Positions 39,131 through 47,798 of a stretch of 64,000 bases of DNA are shown one piece after another. The first letter of the stretch is position 1. Each line of letters opens with the position of its first letter. The translations under genes and the position numbers were made by a program. This DNA is from Candidatus Pantoea gossypiicola (lineage in GTDB: Bacteria; Pseudomonadota; Gammaproteobacteria; Enterobacterales; Enterobacteriaceae). Location: assembly GCF_008632075.1 (NCBI RefSeq), contig NZ_VWVM01000010.1, forward strand, positions 62,001 to 126,000. The letters run 5' to 3'. The notes below the pieces were generated by a model. It was not told where the DNA came from. It saw only the letters and a program-made list of their open reading frames with translations, and ran no database searches.

Positions 39131-39991
39131 ATGAATCGTCAACCGATGTTCACTCCGCAACAGCTGCTCAGCTTTGTGGCGGTGTGCGAAACCGCCAGCT
39201 TTACCCGCGCCGCCGACCGGGTGCATCTGTCGCAGTCCACCGTCAGCCAACAGGTGCGGCGGCTGGAGGAGATGGTTGGCAAAGAACTGCTGGTCCGCTC
39301 CTCGCATCAGGTACAGATCACCGAAGAAGGCGAAAAACTTTTAGGCTACGCCCGGCGAATTATTGCCCTGAACGGGGAAGCGCACGATGTGCTGAGTGAC
39401 CAGTGGCGCGATGGCGTACTGCGCCTTGGCGTGCCGGAAGATTTTGCCGCCCCCACGGCCGGTCTGCTGGCGCACTTCAGTCGCGATCATCCGCAGCTGC
39501 GGCTGGATGTGATGAGCGGTATGCAGGTGGAGCTTCGTCGTGCCTGGCAGCGTGAAGAGCTGGACATCATGCTGATTAAACAGCCCGCTGGCGACCGTCC
39601 GCTGGCGTCGCGTCCGGAACCGCTACTGTGGCTCGACAGTGCAGAGTGGCCCTGCTTTGAGCAGACGCCGGTGCCGCTGGTGCTGTTTCCCCAGCAGGGG
39701 CTTTATCGCGATGAGGTCTGTCAGACGCTTGATGCGCTGGGCCGAAGCTGGCGCATCAGCTACAGCAGCGCCAGCCTGGTCGCGCTGGCCGCCGCCAGTG
39801 CACAGGGGCTGGGGCTGACGTTACTGCCTGCCAGCTGCCGTCTGCCGGCGCATCGGGTTCTGGGGTCTGAACAGGGTCTGCCGGTGATTGATACCTTTGA
39901 ACTGGCGCTGTTCTGCCGTCATCCGCAGGATCCGCTGCAGCGCGAACTGGCGGCGTCGCTGGCGGCATTCGGCAAGCTGCGCTGGCAGTGA
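39131..39991 (+). CDS. LysR-family transcriptional regulator
   Basis: A 286-residue LysR regulator: N-terminal HTH (LLSFVAVCETASFTRAADRVHLSQSTVSQQVRRLEEMVGKELLVR, about residues 11-56) and a substrate-binding domain. It diverges from the CynX-like MFS gene and lies 90 bp upstream of the Tat-exported amidohydrolase, so it probably controls one or both. Confidence 0.92.
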   Translation: MNRQPMFTPQQLLSFVAVCETASFTRAADRVHLSQSTVSQQVRRLEEMVGKELLVRSSHQVQITEEGEKLLGYARRIIALNGEAHDVLSDQWRDGVLRLGVPEDFAAPTAGLLAHFSRDHPQLRLDVMSGMQVELRRAWQREELDIMLIKQPAGDRPLASRPEPLLWLDSAEWPCFEQTPVPLVLFPQQGLYRDEVCQTLDALGRSWRISYSSASLVALAAASAQGLGLTLLPASCRLPAHRVLGSEQGLPVIDTFELALFCRHPQDPLQRELAASLAAFGKLRWQ

Positions 39992-40081
39992 AATATCGAA
40001 TAGCCGTCAGTGGAAAATAACGCAGCAGGGCGAAGCGTCGTTTGTCAGATTAAGACCTTGTTCACTTTACAGGAGCCTCTG

Positions 40082-41470
40082 ATGCCTATTTCCTCTTCGC
40101 CGAGCCGCCGTGATTTCCTGGGGCAAAGCGTTCGCTGGACCGCCGCAGGCGGCTTGCTGGCCGCCGGTCTCGGTCAGGCCAGTGCCGCCACCCGCTCATC
40201 GTTGTCCGCCATCAATCCCGACCAGCCTGCCGCCCTGCCCCGACAGGACCACTATCTGCTACGCAATGTGCGACTGGAAGAGGGCTTTATCCGCGAGGAT
40301 GACGACGTCGTCGCGACCCGGACCGGTCTTTACGACATCAGCGTGCGCGACGGCAAAATTGACCAACTGACCTCGGCGGGCCAGGGTGACAGCACGCTAC
40401 CGTCGTGGGATGCGCAGGAGGCGCTGCTGCTGCCCGCGACGCAGGATATGCATATCCATCTTGATAAAACCTTCTACGGCGGCCCGTGGCAGGCTCCACG
40501 TCCACGTCAGGGCAAAACCATCATGGATATGATTGCGCGCGAGCAGGTGCTGATTCCGCAGCTGCTGCCGCACTCCCAGGCCCGCGCCGAAGGATTGATC
40601 GCCCTGCTGCACGCCAAAGGCACCACCCGCGCCCGCAGCCATTGCAATATCGATCCGGTCAGCGGCCTGAGAAGTCTGGAACATCTGCAGGCGGCATTAG
40701 CCCGTCATCCCGCCTTTTCCTGCGAGATCGTTGCCTTCCCGCAGCACGGCCTGCTGCACTCGCAGGTTGATGGCCTGATGCGTGAGGCGATGCAGCACGG
40801 CGTTGAGTATGTCGGCGGGCTGGATCCCACTAACGTGGATGGCGCGATGGAGAAGTCGCTGGATGCCATGTTTCAGATTGCGCTCGACTATCAGCGCGGT
40901 GTGGATATTCATCTGCATGAAACCTCACAGGCTGGCGTGGCGGCAATTCAGTACATGATTGACACCGTGGCGAAGAATCCGGTGCTGAAAGGTAAAGTGA
41001 CGCTGAGCCACGGTTTTGCGCTGGCGACGCTCAGCGGCAGTGCGCTGGATAAAATGATTGAAGGGCTGGCGGAGCAGCAGTTCAGCGTCGCTTCCACATT
41101 GCCGATTGGCAAGTTGACTATGCCAATACCACAGCTGCAGGCGGCGGGCATCAAAGTGATGACCGGCACCGACAGCGTGATCGATCACTGGTCTCCGTTT
41201 GGCACCGGCAGCATGCTGGAAAAAGCGAATCTCTATGCGCAGCTCTATCGTGGTTCGGACGAGTTCTCGCTGTCGCGGGTGCTGGGGATAGCCACAGACG
41301 ATCGGCTCCCGCTTTCGGCCCAGGGCGAAAGACAGTGGCCGCAACCGGGCGATGACGCGAGCATGATGCTGGTAGCAGCAAGCTGTTCCGCTGAAGCCGT
41401 AGCGCGCATTTCACCGGTAGTGGCGACCTTTTCACGCGGTAAACCGGTCTTTGCCCTGGCATCGGCTTGA
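40082..41470 (+). CDS. Tat-exported amidohydrolase, cytosine-deaminase-like
   Basis: A 462-residue protein with a twin-arginine signal (SRRDFLGQS, then a hydrophobic stretch ending ASAAT). It has an amidohydrolase metal centre: MHIHLDKTFYG (HxH), HCNIDPVSGL, DIHLHET, TLSHGFAL and GTDSVIDHW. The pattern is closest to cytosine deaminase/N-isopropylammelide-type enzymes. The start at 40082 has AGGAG at good spacing; an in-frame ATG at 40010 would bury the signal. Periplasmic location is unusual for deaminases of this family. The substrate is unknown. Confidence 0.85.
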   Translation: MPISSSPSRRDFLGQSVRWTAAGGLLAAGLGQASAATRSSLSAINPDQPAALPRQDHYLLRNVRLEEGFIREDDDVVATRTGLYDISVRDGKIDQLTSAGQGDSTLPSWDAQEALLLPATQDMHIHLDKTFYGGPWQAPRPRQGKTIMDMIAREQVLIPQLLPHSQARAEGLIALLHAKGTTRARSHCNIDPVSGLRSLEHLQAALARHPAFSCEIVAFPQHGLLHSQVDGLMREAMQHGVEYVGGLDPTNVDGAMEKSLDAMFQIALDYQRGVDIHLHETSQAGVAAIQYMIDTVAKNPVLKGKVTLSHGFALATLSGSALDKMIEGLAEQQFSVASTLPIGKLTMPIPQLQAAGIKVMTGTDSVIDHWSPFGTGSMLEKANLYAQLYRGSDEFSLSRVLGIATDDRLPLSAQGERQWPQPGDDASMMLVAASCSAEAVARISPVVATFSRGKPVFALASA

Positions 41471-41503
41471 GCCTTCTCAGCTAGCGGCGAGATCGAGCCT
41501 GCT

Positions 41504-41583
41504 CAGGGAAACCGGTCAGAGCGGAAAGGCGCTTAAGCCGTCCCAGGCCGCGGGACGCTTTCCTCTTCTGACCGGCTTCCCTG
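41504..41583. repeat. Structured inverted-repeat element, copy B
   Basis: The second copy of the element at 11548-11658. The 17-base arms (41504-41520 and 41567-41583) pair with a single mismatch, and inner GGAAAG/CTTTCC and GTCCC/GGGAC stems follow. It shares CGCGGGACGCTTTCCTCTTC with copy A, and the tail TTTAAGCTTGTTTATTGCTG just downstream. Both copies lie directly 3' of plus-strand genes (rdgC and this amidohydrolase). Confidence 0.75.
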
Positions 41584-41681
41584 CGCTTTAAGCTTGTTTA
41601 TTGCTGATAGATTCCCAGTGCCCGTGGTTTACCCGCAGCGACGGTCCTGAAACGGGAAGCGTCTGCCCGATGTGAAGCGAA

Positions 41682-41757
41682 GGGAGCCTATGCCTGTAGC
41701 AAAGCATAGCGGGCCACAGATAGCGGTTTTGCGTCTTTGTCGAGGGCATATGCTCCC
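41682..41757. repeat. Imperfect hairpin in the gap after the amidohydrolase
   Basis: GGGAGCCTATGC (41682-41693) pairs with GCATATGCTCCC (41746-41757) with one mismatched position. The 430-bp gap 41471-41901 holds this, repeat copy B and a terminator, but no supported gene. Confidence 0.4.
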
Positions 41758-41845
41758 TGAAGCCTGCTCTGCGGCTAACACCTACCTGCTCAGGATTTGC
41801 CAGCAGCGACCTTACTGCCTAAACCTGTCCCCTGATACGCCTCCC

Positions 41846-41876
41846 AAAAACAACAGAGCCTCCACACGGGAGGCTC
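41846..41876 (-). terminator. Terminator of the YmgB/YcgZ-like gene
   Basis: On the minus strand AGAGCCTCC-N5-GGAGGCTCT is followed by GTTGTTTTTG, 26 bp downstream of the minus-strand gene ending at 41902. Confidence 0.75.
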
Positions 41877-41901
41877 TGCATTTACCTGAGCGGAGTGCGG
41901 G

Positions 41902-42120
41902 TTACGCGCTTTTGGCCCATTGATCATTCGACATTAATTCCATTGCCAGCGCGTATAAGCGACGATCTTCCTGATCACAGGGCTCATCTTCCGCATAACA
42001 GCCGATCATGGATGCGATTTTATCCGCAGATAAACTCTCGCCATGAACATGCAGTGTCAGTACGGCGCGGCCTACTATTTTAAGCACATTTTCATGTGGT
42101 CCCTGGATGCTATTACTCAA
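41902..42120 (-). CDS. Small helical protein, possibly YmgB/YcgZ-like
   Basis: A 72-residue acidic, helical protein: NVLKIVGRAVLTLHVHGESLSADKIASMIGCYAED, then CDQEDRRLYALAMELMSND. The L-x3-V-x2-L-x3-G-x2-L pattern and size resemble the YcgZ/YmgB connector proteins, and the gene at 27783-28034 is a clearer member. It has its own terminator. Assignment is tentative. Confidence 0.55.
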   Translation of the reverse strand: MSNSIQGPHENVLKIVGRAVLTLHVHGESLSADKIASMIGCYAEDEPCDQEDRRLYALAMELMSNDQWAKSA

Positions 42121-42533
42121 TGCAAATACCCTCTACCGGTCGTTGTACCAGGAATATGGCGCGATAAATATAAAGCAATTAGATCAGGATTTTTATCGGC
42201 ACCAGTGGTGATATTTTTTAATGATTAATTCTATTACTGGAGTCTTAGTTGAGGATTTATCTGATTAACAATGAAATATTTTTTTAAAAACGGTCACTTA
42301 TAAAATAATTACTGGTATTGACCGATCGTCACTCCGGAACACTTACGTTAAGCCGCCGTTAATCTATAAAAATAAACCACCTTTTTTCAGTAAACTTCAG
42401 CTTATTCCTAAGCGCACCGGCAGATTTAGTTTCATACCGCTAACCATCGAGGTTCCCGTTGCTGTCAGGCGTGCTTTCTGCCAGACTTGCCCCGCAATAA
42501 TGCCCTACACTTTCAGCCTCAGAGGCCGCGCCC
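42121..42533. other. AT-rich intergenic region, 413 bp
   Basis: No gene is supported. The stretch 42150-42400 is distinctly AT-richer than its surroundings, for example ATTTTTTAAAAACGG near 42277. It separates a minus-strand small gene from dbpA and must hold both promoters. AT-rich DNA here may be H-NS-bound or of foreign origin, but nothing specific is visible. Confidence 0.4.
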
Positions 42534-43916
42534 GTGACCGCTTTTTCTACCCTCAATTCGCTTCCCGATAGCCAGCTCGATAACCTGCGCGAGATGGGCT
42601 ACACCAGCATGACTCCCGTGCAGGCCGCTACGCTGCCCGCCATTCTGCAGGGACGCGACGTGCGCGCGCAGGCAAAAACCGGCAGCGGCAAAACGGCTGC
42701 CTTTGGTATTGGTTTACTGCACCATATCGACAGCACCCGCTTTCAGACGCAGGCACTGATCCTCTGTCCGACCCGTGAACTGGCGGATCAGGTGGGCAAT
42801 GTCCTGCGCCAGCTGGCGCGCTTCACACGCAACATCAAAGTCCTCACCCTGTGTGGCGGACAGCCGATGAGCGCACAGCGTGATTCACTGGTGCATCCAC
42901 CGCATATTGTGGTCGGCACGCCTGGTCGTATCCTCGACCACATCAACCGCGAAAATCTCAAGCTGGACCAGCTCAGCACGCTGGTACTGGATGAGGCAGA
43001 TCGGATGCTGGAGATGGGCTTCCTGAACGATATGGAAACGATCATTGAAGCGACGCCCGCCTCGCGTCAGACGCTGCTCTTTTCCGCTACCTGGCCCGAC
43101 GGCATCACCGCTATCAGCACCCGCTTTCAGCGTGATGCGCTGAGCGTAGTGACTGAAGATGTCAGCGAGCTGCCGTCAATCGACCAGCAGTTCTTTGAAG
43201 CCAGCCACAATGAAAAGCTGGGCCTGCTGATCGCCCTGCTCAGCGATCGTCAGCCTTCATCCTGCGTGGTCTTCTGCAATACCAGGCGTGAATGTGATGA
43301 TGTCGCTGCGGCGCTTAACGCGCGTGATATCAGCGCCCTGCCACTTCACGGTGACCTGGAGCAGCGCGATCGTGAACGTGTGCTTATTCGCTTCGCGAAC
43401 GGCAGCGGCCGCGTGCTGGTGGCCACCGATGTCGCCGCGCGCGGACTCGACATCAAATCGCTGGCGATGGTGGTCAACTATCAGCTCGCCTGGGATCCTG
43501 AAGTTCACCTGCACCGTATCGGTCGTACGGCGCGTGCAGGCGAACATGGCGTTGCCGTCAGCCTGGTCGCGGCTGATGAGATGGCGCGTGCGCATGCGCT
43601 GGAAGATTTCCTGCAACAGAAACTGCCCTGGGTCTCGGCCAGCACGCTGAAAAAGGGCAGCAGCAAGCCACTGCCTGCCGCCATGATGACGTTATGCATT
43701 GATGGTGGCCGTAAAGCCAAGATACGTCCGGGAGATATTCTGGGTGCACTGACCGGTGAAGCGGGTTATCGCGCTGAGCAGATCGGGAAAATTGTTCTGA
43801 CCCCGACCCATGCCTACGTAGCGATTGAGGCAAATCAGGCCAAAGCGGCACTGGTGAAACTTAAGCAGGGCAAAATCAAAGGCAAAACCTGCCGGGCGAT
43901 TCTGCTGAAAGACTAA
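42534..43916 (+). CDS. dbpA: DEAD-box 23S rRNA helicase DbpA
   Basis: DbpA is an RNA helicase activated by 23S rRNA hairpin 92 and acts in 50S subunit assembly. The 460-residue product has the Q motif (GYTSMTPVQAATLP), Walker A AKTGSGKT, DEAD (VLDEADRM), SAT, the helicase-C motif ARGLDIKSLAMVVNY, HRIGRTARAG and a C-terminal RNA-binding domain (MTLCIDGGRKAKIRPGDILGALTG) specific to DbpA. The start is GTG at 42534 (xTAFSTLNSL), which matches the E. coli N-terminus. Confidence 0.97.
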   Translation: MTAFSTLNSLPDSQLDNLREMGYTSMTPVQAATLPAILQGRDVRAQAKTGSGKTAAFGIGLLHHIDSTRFQTQALILCPTRELADQVGNVLRQLARFTRNIKVLTLCGGQPMSAQRDSLVHPPHIVVGTPGRILDHINRENLKLDQLSTLVLDEADRMLEMGFLNDMETIIEATPASRQTLLFSATWPDGITAISTRFQRDALSVVTEDVSELPSIDQQFFEASHNEKLGLLIALLSDRQPSSCVVFCNTRRECDDVAAALNARDISALPLHGDLEQRDRERVLIRFANGSGRVLVATDVAARGLDIKSLAMVVNYQLAWDPEVHLHRIGRTARAGEHGVAVSLVAADEMARAHALEDFLQQKLPWVSASTLKKGSSKPLPAAMMTLCIDGGRKAKIRPGDILGALTGEAGYRAEQIGKIVLTPTHAYVAIEANQAKAALVKLKQGKIKGKTCRAILLKD

Positions 43917-43924
43917 ATAAAAGA

Positions 43925-43946
43925 GGGCGAGGTCATGACCTCGCCC
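43925..43946. terminator. Perfect palindromic terminator after dbpA
   Basis: A 22-bp perfect palindrome (GGGCGAGGTC|ATGACCTCGCCC with no loop) lies between convergent dbpA and the YdeI-like gene. A T-rich run (TCTTTTATTT) follows on the minus strand, so it serves mainly the minus-strand gene. Confidence 0.75.
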
Positions 43947-43952
43947 GGTCTG

Positions 43953-44345
43953 TTATGGCTCTTCGATGCTTGACACATGCAGCGTGGTTTTATCCCCTTT
44001 GCCCTGTACCTTGCCACTGACGCGTACTTTGTCTTCAGCGGTGTAGGTTTTACCATCAAAGGTCTTCTTCGGGGCAATAATCGGTAACGTCCCGGTGTTA
44101 TCGCGGAACTGATACCGCTCGCCCTGCTCTTTCTTCACGATGTAACCTTCCAGCGTCACATACCCGCCCTGACGGAAATCGCGGATCTGATCGATGTGGG
44201 TCTGACCGGTATCTTCAGAACCTTTATAGCCGGCATCCTGCTTGTGTTGCGGCGGCGGCGCATCGCCAGCTTTGTATCCGCCCTCTTCAGCTGAAACGCC
44301 CGCGCTCATCATCACCAGCAACGACGCTAAAATCACTTTTTTCAT
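43953..44345 (-). CDS. NirD/YgiW/YdeI family stress-tolerance protein
   Basis: A 130-residue periplasmic BOF (OB-fold) protein with a Sec signal (cleavage after GVSAE). The start MKKVILASLL at 44345 fits; ten codons upstream another ATG is less likely. The pattern APPPQHKQDAGYKGSED, GGYVTLEGYIVKKEQGERYQFRD and KVRVSGKVQGK is closer to YdeI than YgiW. Family members help tolerate hydrogen peroxide, cationic peptides and metals. No two-component system is adjacent. Confidence 0.85.
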   Translation of the reverse strand: MKKVILASLLVMMSAGVSAEEGGYKAGDAPPPQHKQDAGYKGSEDTGQTHIDQIRDFRQGGYVTLEGYIVKKEQGERYQFRDNTGTLPIIAPKKTFDGKTYTAEDKVRVSGKVQGKGDKTTLHVSSIEEP

Positions 44346-44439
44346 TTCACACTCCTTTATTGGAAAGGTGTCCATGTTGAACCTTCAGGGTTAAGCCTGG
44401 CACAATAATTGGCATTCGTTTTATTTCACCCTTCTCTTC

Positions 44440-44466
44440 TCACCTTTTTCCGTTTGCTGCCGATAA
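44440..44466 (+). promoter_or_regulatory. Candidate sigma-28 promoter of cheV
   Basis: A perfect FliA -10 GCCGATAA (44459-44466) lies 47 bp before the cheV start. The -35 position holds TCAC instead of TAAA, so the match is one-sided. cheV genes are flagellar class III genes in enterobacteria, which supports the call. Confidence 0.6.
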
Positions 44467-44512
44467 TCTGTTTACACCCAATTTCACCAGCTGCGTTAAT
44501 GCAGAGGCAACC

Positions 44513-45475
44513 ATGGATAATTTTCAAAAAGAGATCGATGAAAGAGCGAACCTCGCGTTATCGAATAAGTTTGAGCTGCTGCTGTTTCGCTTAGGTTCCG
44601 ATCAGCTGAAAGGCAAGTCTGAACTGTTTGGCATAAACGTCTTCAAGCTGCGTGAGATTGTACCGATGCCGACCATCACTAAAGCCGCGGGCATGCGTTC
44701 ACCGCTGCTGGGTATGGCGAGTATTCGTGGTCAGTTCATTCCGGTGATAGACCTGCCTTCGGTAGCGGGCTGTGTGCCTGAAACCGGTCTTAACCTGCTG
44801 CTGGTGACCGAGTATGCCCGTAACACCCAGGCGTTTGCCGTGGAGTCAGTTGAGAACATCGTGCGTCTCGACTGGAGCCAGGTGCATACTGCCGAAGCCG
44901 GTATCGGTGGCCGCAATATTACCAGCATCGCCTGCCTGGACAGCGACAAGCAGAGCAACGAACTGGCGATGGTGCTGGACGTTGAGCAGATTCTGTATGA
45001 CATCATTCCTTCAGTGCGCGGCGTTGAACCGGAAGCGGCCAGACCGCGTGCCTTCAACTATCGCCCTGGTGCGGTCGCCATTGTGGCAGAAGATTCTAAA
45101 GTGGCGCGTCAGCTGCTGGAGCAGGGTCTGAAGAGCATGGGTATTCCGGCGCTGATGTTTAACACCGGTCTGGAAGCCTGGGAAAAAATCAAGCTGATGA
45201 GCCAGGAAGCACAGGCTGCGGGCGAGTCGATTCACGACAAAATTGCGCTGGTCCTGACCGATCTGGAGATGCCAGAGATGGATGGCTTTACGCTGACCCG
45301 CAACATCAAGCGTGACCCGATTCTCAAGGTGCTGCCGGTGGTCATTCACTCCTCACTCTCTGGCAGCGCCAACGAAGATCATGTGCGCAAAGTGGGTGCC
45401 GACGGTTATGTGGCGAAGTTTGAACTGAATGAGCTGTCAGACGTGATTTTCAACGTTCTCGACACTGCCCGCTAA
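44513..45475 (+). CDS. cheV: Chemotaxis coupling protein CheV
   Basis: CheV couples receptors to CheA through a CheW-like domain and carries a phosphorylatable receiver. The 320-residue product has the CheW domain at about 15-165 (LFGINVFKLREIVPMP, LLGMASIRGQFIPVIDLPSV) and the receiver at about 185-318 (AIVAEDSKVARQLLEQGL, phospho-acceptor in VLTDLEMPEMDGF, VIHSSLSG, VAKFELNEL). It lies in front of an MCP gene. Other che/fli genes are outside the window. Confidence 0.96.
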   Translation: MDNFQKEIDERANLALSNKFELLLFRLGSDQLKGKSELFGINVFKLREIVPMPTITKAAGMRSPLLGMASIRGQFIPVIDLPSVAGCVPETGLNLLLVTEYARNTQAFAVESVENIVRLDWSQVHTAEAGIGGRNITSIACLDSDKQSNELAMVLDVEQILYDIIPSVRGVEPEAARPRAFNYRPGAVAIVAEDSKVARQLLEQGLKSMGIPALMFNTGLEAWEKIKLMSQEAQAAGESIHDKIALVLTDLEMPEMDGFTLTRNIKRDPILKVLPVVIHSSLSGSANEDHVRKVGADGYVAKFELNELSDVIFNVLDTAR

Positions 45476-45555
45476 ACAAATCCGGGCCGCGAAGAATGCC
45501 CGGTATATCTTTACTTTTAAACCAGCAGAATGACTGACCTGACCAGGAACCGACT

Positions 45556-45705
45556 ATGCACATTGAAACTTTACCTGTTACACCGGCACCTGCTACCCCT
45601 TCTCCTCAGAAAGTGCTGCGTGGCCGTTTACGCCAGCTGGCCTGGATTACCGCCGTCACGTTAAGTCTCGCATTCTGGGCAGGCCTCTACTTCTTAGTTT
45701 TCTGA
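45556..45705 (+). CDS. Small membrane protein, YmiA-like
   Basis: A 49-residue product with AGGA upstream of the ATG. The Pro/Thr-rich N-terminus (MHIETLPVTPAPATPSP) is followed by a basic segment (RGRLRQLAW) and a single C-terminal helix (LSLAFWAGLYFLVF). The AW-x-SLAFW pattern resembles the YmiA family. A strong terminator follows 24 bp downstream, which supports a real transcription unit. Function unknown. Confidence 0.65.
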   Translation: MHIETLPVTPAPATPSPQKVLRGRLRQLAWITAVTLSLAFWAGLYFLVF

Positions 45706-45728
45706 ATCCAGTCCTGCTTGTCTGGATC

Positions 45729-45764
45729 GGGCCGTCAGCATTCCTGCTGACGGCCCTTTTTTTT
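45729..45764 (+). terminator. Rho-independent terminator
   Basis: GGGCCGTCAGC-N6-GCTGACGGCCC followed by T8, just after the small membrane protein gene. Confidence 0.92.
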
Positions 45765-45853
45765 GCCCGAGTTTCCTCTTTGTTTATTTGTTAACCCTTT
45801 CTGAAGCTTTTCAGTGACTATTCATTCACGCTCCGTTATTACTTAAAAAATAT

Positions 45854-45880
45854 TAAAGGTACAACTGCGTGCTCCGATAA
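45854..45880 (+). promoter_or_regulatory. Sigma-28 (FliA) promoter of the MCP gene
   Basis: TAAA (45854-45857), 15 bases, then TCCGATAA (45873-45880) matches the FliA consensus TAAA-N15-GCCGATAA at 11 of 12 positions. It lies 126 bp upstream of the MCP start and downstream of a terminator. Confidence 0.8.
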
Positions 45881-46006
45881 CAGACTGTGCGAGATCACCT
45901 TTTTGCCTGCGGTTGTGACCACAGACATCAGCAAGGCACTGCGCACAACAGCAGAAAACCTGAGTGCTGCTAACAAACTGATTAATAATAAAACGGGGAA
46001 GAGAAC

Positions 46007-47584
46007 ATGTTCAGTATCAAGAATATGAAGGTCGGTATGCGGCTCGCAGCAGCCTTCGGTATTATTGTGACGTTACTGATAGTGATTGGCGTAACATCCA
46101 TTACCAGAATTAACAGTATTAATACGGCGATCGCATCGATCATCGACGATCGCTATGTGAAAGTACGACTGGCATTTGATGTGCGCGACGGCGTGAACGA
46201 TCAGATCAAATACCTGCGCGGCATGGTGATCGACACAACACACCCGGAAATGAATGTGAAGCGTTATAGCCAGCTGGATGAAGCCACGCAACGCACTAAC
46301 ATCGCGATGAAAAAGATTGAGGATATTCAGGTCACGCCAATAGGTAAGAAAAAGATCGCCGGTCTGCTGGCGTCTGCTCAGGCATTTGAGAAGGTTAAAG
46401 CTGAGCTGATCGCCCTGATTAAAGCAGGCGATTTTGATGCTGCCAGCACCTATGTCCTGAAATCGATGACCGCTACACAAAATAAATTTCTTCAGGATGC
46501 GGTGAATTTTGCCAACTCACAGGACTCACAGCTGCGCAGTGAAGGCCAGGGTATTGTGGAAAATGGACAGGCAGCCATCACCATCACGCTGATTTTTTCC
46601 GCGCTGGCCATTCTGGCCGCGATTATGCTGGGCTACTTCCTGACCCGATCTATTGTCCGTCCACTGGTTGCCGCGGTTGACGTCGCTGAACGCGTTGCCG
46701 CGGGCGATCTGAGTACCCAGATGCAGGTCACCTCGCGTGATGAAACCGGCGTCCTGATGCAGGCGCTGCAGCGCATGAACGATAACCTGCTGTCGATTGT
46801 GACTGAAGTACGCACCGGCTCAGACACTATCGCGGTCGCCTCTAATCAGATCTCCAGCGGTAACCTTGACCTCTCAACCCGCACTGAGCAGCAGGCCAGC
46901 TCGCTGGAAGAGACCGCCTCTGCCATGGAGCAGATGACGTCGACCGTGAAACACAATGCCGATAACGCGCGTGAAGCTAATCACCTGGTATCGACGACGT
47001 CCAGCGTAGCGCGAGAAGGTGGCGTGGTCATGGAGAAAGTGATCGAGAAGATGGAAGCGATCGCCCTCTCTTCACGCAAAATTGTCGATATCATCAGCGT
47101 TATCGACTCCATCGCCTTCCAGACCAATATCTTGTCACTGAACGCCGCCGTTGAAGCTGCGCGGGCGGGTGAACAGGGTCGCGGTTTTGCCGTGGTTGCG
47201 AGTGAAGTGCGTAATCTGGCACAGCGCTCAGCCTCCGCGGCCAAAGAGATTAAGGTACTGATTGAAGATTCGGTCGCTAAAGTCGATGAAGGCAGCAAAC
47301 TGGTAACCCATGCGGGTTCGACCATCGGTGAGGTGGTGAACAGCGTGCAGAGCGTGGCAAATATCATGAGTGAAATCACCATTGCCAGCAGCGAGCAGAG
47401 CAGCGGTATCAATGAAATTAATCAGGCGATTACCCAAATGGAAGCGGTCACGCAGCAGAACGCCGCGCTGGTTCAGGAAGCGTCAGCCGCTTCACAGGCA
47501 CTGCAGGATCAGGCTGAGCGTATGGCGCAGGCGATGAGCGTGTTTAATACCGGCAAGCTCGCACTGCAACCCGTGCTTCGCTGA
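46007..47584 (+). CDS. Methyl-accepting chemotaxis protein
   Basis: A 525-residue transmembrane chemoreceptor. TM1 is at about 11-32; a four-helix-bundle periplasmic sensor (about 33-185) follows, then TM2 at about 190-212, HAMP (about 213-265) and the cytoplasmic signalling hairpin. The tip is conserved (FQTNILSLNAAVEAARAGEQ). Gln/Glu methylation helices flank it. The C-terminus (GKLALQPVLR) lacks the NWETF-type CheR/CheB-binding pentapeptide of Tar/Tsr, so it probably adapts with help from other receptors. The ligand is unknown. It has a sigma-28-type promoter. Confidence 0.95.
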   Translation: MFSIKNMKVGMRLAAAFGIIVTLLIVIGVTSITRINSINTAIASIIDDRYVKVRLAFDVRDGVNDQIKYLRGMVIDTTHPEMNVKRYSQLDEATQRTNIAMKKIEDIQVTPIGKKKIAGLLASAQAFEKVKAELIALIKAGDFDAASTYVLKSMTATQNKFLQDAVNFANSQDSQLRSEGQGIVENGQAAITITLIFSALAILAAIMLGYFLTRSIVRPLVAAVDVAERVAAGDLSTQMQVTSRDETGVLMQALQRMNDNLLSIVTEVRTGSDTIAVASNQISSGNLDLSTRTEQQASSLEETASAMEQMTSTVKHNADNAREANHLVSTTSSVAREGGVVMEKVIEKMEAIALSSRKIVDIISVIDSIAFQTNILSLNAAVEAARAGEQGRGFAVVASEVRNLAQRSASAAKEIKVLIEDSVAKVDEGSKLVTHAGSTIGEVVNSVQSVANIMSEITIASSEQSSGINEINQAITQMEAVTQQNAALVQEASAASQALQDQAERMAQAMSVFNTGKLALQPVLR

Positions 47585-47595
47585 TTCACTTTTAT

Positions 47596-47618
47596 GGCCT
47601 GCTCCGGCGGGCCTTTTT
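47596..47618 (+). terminator. Terminator of the MCP gene
   Basis: GGCCTGC-TCCG-GCGGGCC (one G-T wobble) followed by T5, 11 bp after the MCP stop codon. Confidence 0.85.
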
Positions 47619-47798
47619 CAGATCGGTGATATTAAACGGGGGTTGACCCAAAAGTTACACAGAGAAGCTAAGGTATTCCGGCGGGTACAGAAGAAAGGAT
47701 GAGGAATTGCGGATGGACACAGCAGAAACAAAAAAGGCCGCCAGAGGCAGCCTTTAATTACTGTAAATGCAACAACGCTATAAAGCTCACTAGCCTTT

